A DNA stretch of 64,000 nucleotides from UBA1479 sp964012715. GTDB lineage: Bacteria; Pseudomonadota; Alphaproteobacteria; Rhodospirillales; Casp-alpha2. The DNA is taken from assembly GCA_964012715.1 (NCBI GenBank), contig CAXGUG010000006.1:1-64000 (forward strand), in the 5' to 3' direction. The first letter of the stretch is position 1. Each line of letters starts with the position of its first letter. A program made the translations under genes and the position numbers. The notes under the pieces were generated by a model. That model searched no databases. It had not been told where the DNA came from and saw nothing but the letters and a program-made list of their open reading frames with translations. Below are positions 16,726 to 25,114 of the stretch, piece by piece.

Positions 16726-17772
16726 TTGAGCACGCGAAACATGAAGTACGTTGAGGCGCTATCCCACGGCCTTGTCACCGCGATGGCCGAAGACCCCAAT
16801 ATTTTCGTCACAGGCATCGCCGCGGATTATTCTTCGGGGCTGTTCGGCTCGACGACCGAAGCCCTGGATCGTTTCGGCCCGTCTCGTGTGTTCGATGCCC
16901 CGGCCATGGAGAACGCCCTGACCGGGATCGCCATTGGGGCGGCTGCGTCGGGCAAACGCCCGGTGATCGTTCACCCGCGGTGCGATTTCATGTTTCTGGC
17001 TCTCGACCAGTTGATCAACCTCGCCGCAAAGTGGCGCTATATGTATGCCGGCGCGGCCGGTGCCATGCCGATCGTGGTTCGGGCCGTCATCGGTAAAGGC
17101 TGGGGCCAGGGCGCAACCCACTCACAAAGCCTGCACACCATATTGGCCCATTTCCCGGGTCTGGTCGTTGCCATGCCCGCGACCGTAAAAGCGGCGCAAC
17201 AATTGACCTATTCCGCGCTTAAAGGCTCGTCGCCGACAATCATTCTCGAGCATCGTTCCCTGTTCGGGCTGGAAGGCGAAGCCTCGGAAACGCCCGAGGT
17301 CGTCCCTTTCGGACAGGCGGAAATTTTGCGGGAAGGCAACGACGTGACGATTGTCGCGACATCGGCCATGGTGCAGGAAAGCATTCGCGCCGCCGACGAA
17401 TTGGCATCCCGGGGGATTTCGGTCGAGGTGATCGACCCTCGGACAATTCGTCCGTTGGATGAAAAAACGATCCTCGACTCGGTTCGCAAGACCGGCAGAT
17501 TGCTGGCGGCCGACGTTACATGGGAATCCTGCGGGTTCGCCAGCGAAGTGGTCGCCTTGGCTGCGGAGAAGGCGTTCGAGCATATGAAGGCGCCGGCGCG
17601 CCGATTGTGCCTGGCGAATTGCCCGGCACCCGTGTCGATGCCGCTGGAGGAAGCCTTCTACCCGAAGGCCGATACGATCGCCGCCGCCGTATCCGCCATG
17701 GTCGGCGCCGATGCAAGCGCCGGTAGCTTTGCCCATCTGACCGTACAAGACGAATTCAAAGGACCTTATTGA
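16726..17772 (+). CDS. Thiamine-diphosphate-dependent E1 component, beta subunit
   Basis: This 348-residue protein has the beta-subunit pattern: APAMENALTGIAIGAA with the Glu that activates ThDP, RPVIVHPRCDFMFLALDQ, NLAAKWRYMYAG, and the C-terminal transketolase domain VEVIDPRTIRPLDEKTI. It must pair with the alpha subunit 57 bases upstream. The chosen start is TTG 16726, seven bases after GGGAG; ATG 16741 is possible but too far from it. The next gene follows almost immediately. Its substrate is unknown; being next to carbamoyltransferases rather than lipoyl proteins, it is unlikely to be a housekeeping dehydrogenase. Confidence 0.85.
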   Translation: MSTRNMKYVEALSHGLVTAMAEDPNIFVTGIAADYSSGLFGSTTEALDRFGPSRVFDAPAMENALTGIAIGAAASGKRPVIVHPRCDFMFLALDQLINLAAKWRYMYAGAAGAMPIVVRAVIGKGWGQGATHSQSLHTILAHFPGLVVAMPATVKAAQQLTYSALKGSSPTIILEHRSLFGLEGEASETPEVVPFGQAEILREGNDVTIVATSAMVQESIRAADELASRGISVEVIDPRTIRPLDEKTILDSVRKTGRLLAADVTWESCGFASEVVALAAEKAFEHMKAPARRLCLANCPAPVSMPLEEAFYPKADTIAAAVSAMVGADASAGSFAHLTVQDEFKGPY

Positions 17773-17773
17773 C

Positions 17774-19411
17774 GTGATCATTCTTGGTATTCACGGGGGC
17801 GTTACGCTCGGCCAGCACGACCCGGCCGCTGCACTGTTTCGCGACGGCGAGTTGATCGCCTGTGTGGAAGAGGAACGTCTGTTCCGCATCAAGTCGCCGC
17901 GCGGCATGTTGCCGATCGAAGCGATTCAGGCCGTTCTGCGCGAAGCAGGGATCACCATGCATGAGGTGGATCTGGTGGCGCACCCCGGCGAGACCTACCA
18001 GGACGCACCGGCGCGCATCCCGGCTTACCTGAAGCACTATTTCGGACATGCGCCGAAACTTCGCCTGATCAATCACCAAACGGCGCATCTGGCTTCGGCC
18101 TTCTTTCAATCAGGCTACGACAGCGCCATGGTCATGTCGTACGACGCCTATGGCGATCGCCTGAGCGCCGCCCTAGCGACGGCCAGCCGGACCGACGGCA
18201 TTCGCGTACTCGAAACCCGGGACAATGTGAATTCGCTTGGCCTGTTCTATGCCACCATGACGTCCTACCTTGGATTTCTGCCGGGCGAAGACGAATACAA
18301 AGTCATGGGGCTGGCCCCCTATGGCGAGGCGAAATACGACCTGTCGTTTTTCGCCCGCCCGTCGAAAGACGGATACTTCGTTGATTCCCCTGGCGCGATG
18401 CGAAGCGACCCGGGCCCCAAGTCCAACTTCGAGCCGTTCTACGGTGACGCGATCGTCAATAAGCTCGGTCCCGCGCGATTGAAGGGCGAGCCGATCGAAC
18501 AACATCACCGTGACGTAGCGGCTTCGACGCAGCGCACTTTGGAAGAATGCGCGATCTCGCTGGTGAACTACCTGCACGGCATGACCGGCGAACGGAACCT
18601 TTGCCTCGCAGGCGGCGTCGCCCTGAACTGTTCGGCCAATAACGTCCTTCGCCAAATGGAATGCGTCGATCGAATGTTCGTGCAGCCTGCGGCCTCGGAC
18701 CGTGGGCTGGCTCTCGGGTGCGGCCTGCAGGCAGCCTGGGAAGAAGGCGAAACCATCGCCCCGATCACGCATGTGTTTTATGGGCCGACGCGCACGGACG
18801 CCGAAATCGAACGCGCACTGGGCGTGACCGGCTTCACGGCAGAACGCGTCGACGATCCATCCGCCGCCGCAGCATCGCTGCTTGCCGAAGGCAAGATCGT
18901 CGGCTGGTTCCAAGGGCGCTCGGAATTCGGCCCTCGGGCCCTTGGGCATCGCTCGATCCTCGCAAATCCCTGCGTGGCGGATATGAAAGATCAAATCAAC
19001 GCACGGGTTAAGTACCGCGAAGAGTTCCGGCCCTTCGCGCCTTCGGTTCTGGAAGAAAAATGTCGGGACGTTTTCGTTATGGATGAACCTTCGCCATTCA
19101 TGACCGTCGCGTTCGATGTTCAGGACGGTTGGGGCGAGAAGCTGCCGGCGACGACCCATGTCAACAACACCGCACGCGTGCAATCCGTCTCGGCGGATAC
19201 CGACCCGATGTATCACCGCCTGATTACTGAGTTGGAGAACCACAGCGGCGCGCCCGTAGTGTTGAACACCAGTTTCAACATCAAAGGCCAACCGATTGTA
19301 GAGACGCCCCTGGACGCCTTGTCCACCTTTGCCGGCACCGGCATGGACGCGGTTATCATGGGCCATTACATGGTTCGCAAACCCGGCGCACCACGCGCGC
19401 AAGACAAGTAA
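17774..19411 (+). CDS. Carbamoyltransferase, NodU/CmcH family (copy 1)
   Basis: A 545-residue member of the NodU/CmcH/TobZ family. The N-terminal domain has GIHGGVTLGQHDPAAAL, CVEEERLFRIK at 30-40 and the metal-site HQTAHLASAF near 101-110; the C-terminal YrdC-like domain starts with GWFQGRSEFGPRALGHRS at about 377-394 and ends with VLNTSFNIKGQPIVETP at about 495. These enzymes use carbamoyl phosphate and ATP to put a carbamoyl group on a sugar hydroxyl. The GTG start follows the E1 beta stop at once (AGGA upstream), so the two are coupled. A second copy lies 1.8 kb downstream. Confidence 0.92.
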   Translation: MIILGIHGGVTLGQHDPAAALFRDGELIACVEEERLFRIKSPRGMLPIEAIQAVLREAGITMHEVDLVAHPGETYQDAPARIPAYLKHYFGHAPKLRLINHQTAHLASAFFQSGYDSAMVMSYDAYGDRLSAALATASRTDGIRVLETRDNVNSLGLFYATMTSYLGFLPGEDEYKVMGLAPYGEAKYDLSFFARPSKDGYFVDSPGAMRSDPGPKSNFEPFYGDAIVNKLGPARLKGEPIEQHHRDVAASTQRTLEECAISLVNYLHGMTGERNLCLAGGVALNCSANNVLRQMECVDRMFVQPAASDRGLALGCGLQAAWEEGETIAPITHVFYGPTRTDAEIERALGVTGFTAERVDDPSAAAASLLAEGKIVGWFQGRSEFGPRALGHRSILANPCVADMKDQINARVKYREEFRPFAPSVLEEKCRDVFVMDEPSPFMTVAFDVQDGWGEKLPATTHVNNTARVQSVSADTDPMYHRLITELENHSGAPVVLNTSFNIKGQPIVETPLDALSTFAGTGMDAVIMGHYMVRKPGAPRAQDK

Positions 19412-19461
19412 CACGCCGCGTCTTCTCCCGCCTTGAAACCGGCTAGCTGGCAGGACCCCCG

Positions 19462-20217
19462 ATGACCGTAAAGACAGATATTCTGAACAGCGACTTTTCG
19501 AAGTACCGCAACGAAGAGATGGAAATTCTCGAACGATACGTCGATCAAGTTCGGCAACATGCCGACGTTCCGGAATTCATCCTCTACAATTGGCCGTGTT
19601 TCGTTCGCAGCCAGGAAATCACCCGCTTTCTGGTCTATTACGAAATCTTCAAAATGATCCAAAACGTCCATGGATCGATCGTTCAGTTGGGCGTCCTCAA
19701 CGGCAACACGCTGTTCAGCTACGCGCTATTTTCAGAAATCTTCGAGCACCGGAACTATACCCGGCAGATATTCGGCTTCGATACCTTCGGCGCCTACGAA
19801 GCGCTGTCGGATAGAGAAGACAAAGACAAGTTCGCCTCCAAGGCCGCAACCTATTCGGAAGACTTCGTCCGCTCCGCCGCGAAGCTGTTCAACGACGCGC
19901 AGATTTTCCGGCAGTTCCCCAAGGTTCAACTCATCAAAGGGGACGCCGTTGAAACGCTCCCCGCGTTTTTGGAACAACACCCCGAGACGATGTGCTCTCT
20001 GTTGAATCTTCATACGAGCGTCTATGAGGTCGAGCGGCAGACCCTGGAACTGATGTGGCCGCGCATGCCCAAAGGCGCCGTTGTCCATATGGGCAGCCTT
20101 GCTTATCCGGACAGCCCGGGCGTGACTGAAATGATTCAAGACACGGTCGGCATTTCAAACGTCCGGATTCAGAGATTTCCGTTCGCGACCAAACACGCGT
20201 TCTTCATCAAGGAATAG
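19462..20217 (+). CDS. TylF/MycF-like methyltransferase
   Basis: The 251-residue sequence has SIVQLGVLNGNTLFSYALF at about 72-90, then IFGFDTFGAYEALSDRE and KVQLIKGDAVETLPAFL, followed by HTSVYEVERQTLELMWPRM. These correspond to the SAM site and the metal-site region of TylF/MycF-type sugar O-methyltransferases. The metal-binding Asp pair of that family (LLxLDxDxYxxT) reads LLNLHTSVYEVE here, so the aspartates look replaced and activity could be altered. It lies between two carbamoyltransferases and probably decorates the same sugar. Confidence 0.72.
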   Translation: MTVKTDILNSDFSKYRNEEMEILERYVDQVRQHADVPEFILYNWPCFVRSQEITRFLVYYEIFKMIQNVHGSIVQLGVLNGNTLFSYALFSEIFEHRNYTRQIFGFDTFGAYEALSDREDKDKFASKAATYSEDFVRSAAKLFNDAQIFRQFPKVQLIKGDAVETLPAFLEQHPETMCSLLNLHTSVYEVERQTLELMWPRMPKGAVVHMGSLAYPDSPGVTEMIQDTVGISNVRIQRFPFATKHAFFIKE

Positions 20218-20225
20218 TCCGCGCC

Positions 20226-21119
20226 ATGAAGTACACAGATCATCATCTGTATTGGGACGCCCTGCCGCCCCTTGACCCTGAAGAAGCTGACGGAGCCGTC
20301 GTCGGCCCCTATTTCCGCGTCTTCAAAATGCGTGACGCCCTGTTCACGCCGATCCGCAATCTTGTGTTCCAAGCTCTCGGCCCGGCAGTCGGTCTTGATG
20401 GCGACGCCGCCGATCCATCGGTCCGCGCCGAAATTCGCGATGCGTTGAACGCCACCACGTCGATTAGCGTCGACTATGACATGGCCCTGATGACCCGCCT
20501 GGATGTGGCATTGCACCGCGCCCTGAGCCACTACGGATTGCTGGCCGGCGCGAAAGGGATCGAGTTCCCGGTCAATCTTCGGGTCGCGCACGGCGCACCC
20601 CCGCCCGGGTATCTGGACGGCGGATACGCCACAGATTTCATTCATTGCGACCCCTGGACCCAAGGCCCCAGCGACATCGTCAACTGCCTGCTGTATATCG
20701 ATTTCGGCGAGACCAGCAGCCCGATGGATCTTTACCGCGTCGATGATGACGGCCTTCGTCGGATGGCTGAACACGACGGGGGATATCTGGATGCCCGCCC
20801 CCTTCTGACCGACCTTACAAAGGTCGAATACGACGCCGGGCCGGGCACTTTCATTCTTTTCGACGCCTTTTCACCCCATGCCACGCATCGTTCGGGCGGA
20901 GAGATCCGCATCAGCATCGATTTCCGCCTGCGTCGCGAAGATCCCTATGCAGTGCTCGACGATAAATGGCTGATGCGCAATGTCAGTTGGGCGAAATATT
21001 GGAAGCTCAACGACCGCCTGACCGAAGATTACGAACAACGTTGCGCCGACGAATTTGCGCAGCTCGAAGGCAACCCGACCGCCGGCGAGTTTCGCCGCCG
21101 CGCCTTGGGCCGTGTTTAA
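20226..21119 (+). CDS. 2-oxoglutarate/Fe(II)-type oxygenase candidate
   Basis: I do not recognise the exact family of this 297-residue protein, but it carries a double-stranded beta-helix iron-site pattern: FIHCDPW with His140 and Asp142, a GPGTFILFDAFSPHATH segment with a distal His (218 or 221), and EIRISIDFRLR with an Arg that would bind 2-oxoglutarate. Such enzymes hydroxylate or oxidise small molecules, including sugars. It follows the TylF-like gene by eight bases and precedes the second carbamoyltransferase, which would act on hydroxyls. A plain cupin without oxygenase activity is the main alternative. Confidence 0.6.
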   Translation: MKYTDHHLYWDALPPLDPEEADGAVVGPYFRVFKMRDALFTPIRNLVFQALGPAVGLDGDAADPSVRAEIRDALNATTSISVDYDMALMTRLDVALHRALSHYGLLAGAKGIEFPVNLRVAHGAPPPGYLDGGYATDFIHCDPWTQGPSDIVNCLLYIDFGETSSPMDLYRVDDDGLRRMAEHDGGYLDARPLLTDLTKVEYDAGPGTFILFDAFSPHATHRSGGEIRISIDFRLRREDPYAVLDDKWLMRNVSWAKYWKLNDRLTEDYEQRCADEFAQLEGNPTAGEFRRRALGRV

Positions 21120-21188
21120 CCGGCTTTCGAACATCACACCAACACGACCGGCGCCAGCCCGACGAAAGTTAAGAAAGGCATATCTCAA

Positions 21189-22814
21189 ATGAACGTCATC
21201 GGCCTTCACGGTGGAGTTACCACGTTCCAGCACGACGCTGCGGCATCTCTAATCTGCGACGGGAAAGTCGTTGCCTGCGTCGAGGAAGAGCGCTTCTCCC
21301 GCATCAAGCACGCCTATGGACAGATTCCGGTGCTGGCTATCCAACAAGCCTTGAAGATCGGTGGTTTGGATATCAAAGACATCGATCTCGTATGTCATTC
21401 CGGAATTAAGCACCCCGATCTGGCGAAACGGATCGAACATTACTTCAACCACTTTTTCGGCTATTGCCCGAAAGTGCAGATGTACAACCATCAGGACACG
21501 CACATCGCGTCTTCGTTCTATATGTCCGGTTTCGACGAAGCGATGGTGATTTCCTGGGACGGTTTCGGCGATTTCGAAAGCCTAGCAATGGGCCGCGCCG
21601 ATGCCGACGGGTTCGAGGTCTTGGAACGGTTCGGCCACGAACACTCCCTTGGCATTTTCTATCAGACCCTAACCTCGTTCCTCGGCTTTGCGGCATCCGG
21701 CGATGAATACAAAGTTATGGGTCTGTCGCCTTACGGAAATCCTGGGATCGACCTATCGGCCATCATCGACATCAAAGGTGACGGTTATTTCGTTGATAGT
21801 GAAATCTGGGATCGAGACCCGCCATCCCGTTCGCACTTCGAACCGCGGTACGGGCCCAAGTTGATCGAACTGCTCGGCGCTCCCCGCCATTCGCATGAAC
21901 CCATGGAGCAACGGCATCGCGACCTCGCCTACGCCATTCAGGCATCATTCGAAAAGGTCGTGTTGCATCTGGTAACCAAACTGCACGAGCGGACTGGCCT
22001 GCGTAAGCTATGCTTGGCGGGCGGGTGCGCCCTCAACTGCTTGGCGAACATGAAGATCCGAAAATTGCCGTTCATCGATGAACTGTTCGTGCAGCCGGCT
22101 TCGACCGACCAGGGGACGGCCCTCGGTGGCGCGATTATGGGCGCCGTGTCTCTTGGCGACAAAATCACGCCGCTTGATTCCTATTACCTTGGGCCGGACT
22201 ACACGGAAGAAGACTATCTCAGTGCTTTGCAACTCACCGGGATGGAGTACACCCGCCCGGACGATGTTTCCCGGACCGCCGCGGAATTGATCGCGGACGG
22301 AAAAATTATCGGCTGGGTTCAAGGCCGCGCTGAATTCGGGCCACGCGCGCTGGGCAACCGGTCGATCCTGGCGGACCCCGGCTTGCCAGAAATGAAGGAT
22401 GAAGTGAACAAACGGATCAAATACCGCGAAGAATTCCGTCCGTTCGCTCCGGCGGTGTTGGCTGAGCATGCCGAAGAAGTGTTCGACATGGAAGGCGAGT
22501 CTCCCTATATGACCGTGACCTACCCGGTGCGCGAAGCATGGCAGAAACGCCTGCCCGCGATCACCCATGTCAACAACACAGCGCGCGTCCAGACGGTTTC
22601 CAAGACCTCGAACGAAAAGTTTCACCGTTTGATCACGCGGTTCCACGAGTTGACCGGTCGGCCGGCGGTGTTAAACACCAGCTTCAACATCAAGGGGGAA
22701 CCGATCGTCGAGACGCCCCTGAATGCGATCGCGACGTTTTCGGCAACCGGCCTCGATGCTCTGATTTTGGGGCCCTTCCTGTTGCAGAAGCGCAAAGCTA
22801 CGCAACCGGGATAA
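21189..22814 (+). CDS. Carbamoyltransferase, NodU/CmcH family (copy 2)
   Basis: At 541 residues this is a full paralogue of the gene at 17774, sharing GLHGGVTTFQHDAAASL, CVEEERFSRIK, NHQDTHIASSF, WVQGRAEFGPRALGNRS (from about 376) and LNTSFNIKGEPIVETPL. It should carbamoylate a sugar hydroxyl using carbamoyl phosphate and ATP. AAGAAAGG precedes the start. The copies are clearly diverged, so they probably have different positions or acceptors rather than being a recent duplicate. It is followed by a sulfotransferase-like gene after 44 bases. Confidence 0.92.
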   Translation: MNVIGLHGGVTTFQHDAAASLICDGKVVACVEEERFSRIKHAYGQIPVLAIQQALKIGGLDIKDIDLVCHSGIKHPDLAKRIEHYFNHFFGYCPKVQMYNHQDTHIASSFYMSGFDEAMVISWDGFGDFESLAMGRADADGFEVLERFGHEHSLGIFYQTLTSFLGFAASGDEYKVMGLSPYGNPGIDLSAIIDIKGDGYFVDSEIWDRDPPSRSHFEPRYGPKLIELLGAPRHSHEPMEQRHRDLAYAIQASFEKVVLHLVTKLHERTGLRKLCLAGGCALNCLANMKIRKLPFIDELFVQPASTDQGTALGGAIMGAVSLGDKITPLDSYYLGPDYTEEDYLSALQLTGMEYTRPDDVSRTAAELIADGKIIGWVQGRAEFGPRALGNRSILADPGLPEMKDEVNKRIKYREEFRPFAPAVLAEHAEEVFDMEGESPYMTVTYPVREAWQKRLPAITHVNNTARVQTVSKTSNEKFHRLITRFHELTGRPAVLNTSFNIKGEPIVETPLNAIATFSATGLDALILGPFLLQKRKATQPG

Positions 22815-22858
22815 TTTAGGGGCCCATCACGCTTTTCGAATAGACAATTGCCTGAGTA

Positions 22859-23857
22859 ATGTACGACGTACCTTCCAACGACACCGATCCAGCCTTTTTC
22901 TATATCTCTTCACGCGGCGGAAGTGCGACGACTTGGCTCGGCAGGGCCCTGTCGATGCACCCCTCAGTTGTCGCGTTCCACGGCTCGGAGGCTGTTCCCG
23001 CATTCAACGAATGTGGCGGATATCACGATGTCAAACCCGCGGATTTCTTCCGATACTTGAAAACCATGGGAACCATCACGTCGGGCGAAAAGTATTTCGG
23101 CGCGATCCATCTGTACTATGGGGATAAAGCCTATGACGCAACGATCGCCGAAAACGGTCTTTTCTCGGCCGTTATTCGCGATCCGATCCGTCGGATAAAC
23201 TCGCTTTATTGGGATTACGCCCAAAGGCACCTAGGCGGGAATATTACGGACCGAAAGATTAATATCTTCAACGCGCTCGAAGGTCTGCCGGCAGACGATC
23301 TGGCCTGCCCCCCGATTTCGGAAGTGCACTGTATTCAGTATGCCTACGAACGGACGAACGACTCCGCCGTCGGCGTGAAATCGGCGGTCGATCCGCTAAG
23401 ACAGTTTCTTTATCGTTCGAAACAGAACATCAAAGGCATGCTGACGCCGACCCCGCCTCCGAACGACCAGAGTCCGCGCGCCATTGCGCGGTTGTTGGCG
23501 CAGGAATTTTCGCATCTGGCGGGGGAGATCGTCGCGTATGACCTGGATTGTTGGCGCGTCTGCAAAAAAACTCGCTCAATGATCCAGATGGAAGAAATGG
23601 TCGCGAGCCGAGAGTACTTTCAACAGACTGTCTGGCCTAACGTCGCGCCGCACCTGGAATGCAACGACACCTATCTGGACAGGGTGATGGCCTCGGGTAA
23701 AACCAATGTTCATGCACTCGAGGAGCGCGCCAGCATCGACATTTACAACAAGTGGTCTCCTGGATTCCAAAAGGCGTTCCAGGAAATCATCGACGTGTTG
23801 GGCCGGAACGAAGTTTCTGAAATGTACCAGAACTTCGGCTACAAGCTGCCCCACTAG
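22859..23857 (+). CDS. Sulfotransferase-like protein
   Basis: A 332-residue protein with a PAPS-type P-loop near the N terminus (YISSRGGSATTWLGRAL, 15-31) and a 3'-phosphate-like motif VIRDPIRRINSLYWDY at 105-120 with Arg107 and Ser115, the layout of the sulfotransferase fold. It would transfer sulfate from PAPS to a glycan hydroxyl. No PAPS-synthesis gene is nearby, but those may be elsewhere. Similarity beyond these motifs is weak, so another P-loop role cannot be excluded. Confidence 0.65.
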   Translation: MYDVPSNDTDPAFFYISSRGGSATTWLGRALSMHPSVVAFHGSEAVPAFNECGGYHDVKPADFFRYLKTMGTITSGEKYFGAIHLYYGDKAYDATIAENGLFSAVIRDPIRRINSLYWDYAQRHLGGNITDRKINIFNALEGLPADDLACPPISEVHCIQYAYERTNDSAVGVKSAVDPLRQFLYRSKQNIKGMLTPTPPPNDQSPRAIARLLAQEFSHLAGEIVAYDLDCWRVCKKTRSMIQMEEMVASREYFQQTVWPNVAPHLECNDTYLDRVMASGKTNVHALEERASIDIYNKWSPGFQKAFQEIIDVLGRNEVSEMYQNFGYKLPH

Positions 23858-23946
23858 GCGACAGCAGAACATCGCCAACGCGCATACCGGCAAAGATCGA
23901 GAAGACAATTTCCACCGAGAATAAAAAATTTTACGACCGCCGCTTG

Positions 23947-24948
23947 ATGGATCTGGGCAATTATAGCCTGGTCCGAGCGGACGAGACGGCCGACTGGCAA
24001 ACGACTTGGGATGCTTTCGTCGCGGCATCGCCGGAAGGGACGGTGTTTTCCGAAACGCCTTTCCTTAGTTCTTTGAACGCCAAGGCCGGGCTTTGGTACT
24101 GCCTGCGCGGCGAGGAAAAAGCCGCCGCCGTGTGCGTAATGGAGAGCAACGACGGACGCGAGGCCGTGTCATACCCCAATGTCATTTACAATGGGATCAT
24201 GTTCGCGCCGCCGCCGGCCAAGCAAAACCATGCGCAGGTCATTTCCGAGCAGTTCCGTATCCTGGCGTTTTTGTCGGGTGAACTGACCGAGATTTATGAT
24301 TCGATCTCAATGACGTTCCACCCCTCGATCACCGACATGCGGCCCTTCCAGTGGCACAATTACCACAACGAAGGCCCCAGATACGTGATCGACATCCGCT
24401 ATACCAACGTCCTGCTCCTGGCGAAATACCGCTCTGAAACCGGGATGGAGGACGCGCCAGGCTACATGGAAGCCAACAAATCCCGGCGGCAGGAGCTTCG
24501 CTACGCGATTAAGAAGGACTACCGGACGGAAGAAACGTTCGACCCGCAAATGTTCATCGACATGTACCGCAGCACCTTCGCCCGGCAGAATCTGAGCATG
24601 GACGGAACGGGCATCGAGGAACTGCCGGCGATGCTGGATGCGATGCATGCTGCCGGACAAACGCGAATGTTCGTCACCCGCACGTCCGACGGCACGCCGG
24701 CCTCGATCGGCATTTTCGCCCGAGACGCAAAACGGTGGTACTACCAATTCGGCGCAGGAAACCCCGATTTACGCGACGGACACGCCGGCTCGTTGATGCT
24801 TTGGGACGCCATGGCGGCGCTAGCCGAAGACGGCGACATGGAAATCGATCTTGAAGGCGTTAACAGCCCGCAACGCGGCTACTTCAAACTAAGCTTCGGC
24901 GGGACCCTGACCCCGTATTATCGCGTCCGCTACTCGGCGGCGGGATAA
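23947..24948 (+). CDS. GNAT/FemAB-like acyl- or aminoacyltransferase
   Basis: The C-terminal half fits the GNAT fold used in the FemAB/BioF2-like (Acetyltransf_6) family: RQELRYAIKKDYRTEE, FIDMYRSTFARQN, GTPASIGIFARDAKRWYYQFGAG and a final LDLEGVN...YFKLSFGG pattern (DLEGVNSPQRGYFKLSFGG). Such proteins acylate amino groups on sugars or lipids. The N-terminal part (about 1-150) is a second related domain. ATG 23947 is preferred over TTG 23944; neither has a good Shine-Dalgarno. It could add an acyl group to an amino sugar made by the neighbouring genes; the acceptor is not readable. Confidence 0.62.
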   Translation: MDLGNYSLVRADETADWQTTWDAFVAASPEGTVFSETPFLSSLNAKAGLWYCLRGEEKAAAVCVMESNDGREAVSYPNVIYNGIMFAPPPAKQNHAQVISEQFRILAFLSGELTEIYDSISMTFHPSITDMRPFQWHNYHNEGPRYVIDIRYTNVLLLAKYRSETGMEDAPGYMEANKSRRQELRYAIKKDYRTEETFDPQMFIDMYRSTFARQNLSMDGTGIEELPAMLDAMHAAGQTRMFVTRTSDGTPASIGIFARDAKRWYYQFGAGNPDLRDGHAGSLMLWDAMAALAEDGDMEIDLEGVNSPQRGYFKLSFGGTLTPYYRVRYSAAG

Positions 24949-24993
24949 AGAACGCCAGAACACCCCGAGAAACCCCGAAATTCCTTAGATTCA

Positions 24994-25022
24994 TGGACAT
25001 TTCGACCGCCAATTTCTATATA
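24994..25022 (+). promoter_or_regulatory. Candidate sigma-70-type promoter
   Basis: TGGACA (24994-24999, five of six to TTGACA), a 17-base spacer and TATATA (25017-25022, four of six to TATAAT) lie in the 166-base gap before the radical SAM gene at 25115. The surrounding gap is A+T-rich for this window. The leader would be about 85 bases. Confidence 0.4.
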
Positions 25023-25114
25023 TGGCTTTGGAGGTTGAACCCGATGGGCTTCCCTCCCAGGACTTCGGATGCCCCGGCAACGACAGGCGAAGATTTGGAT
25101 AGAGAGCGCGACAC

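Noticed and set aside
15694..17772. Housekeeping pyruvate or acetoin dehydrogenase
   Set aside because: No E2 or E3 gene is linked and the genes are coupled to a carbamoyltransferase in a glycan locus.
18173..19414. A 413-codon open frame on the minus strand
   Set aside because: Antisense shadow of the first carbamoyltransferase; the sense frame has all family motifs.
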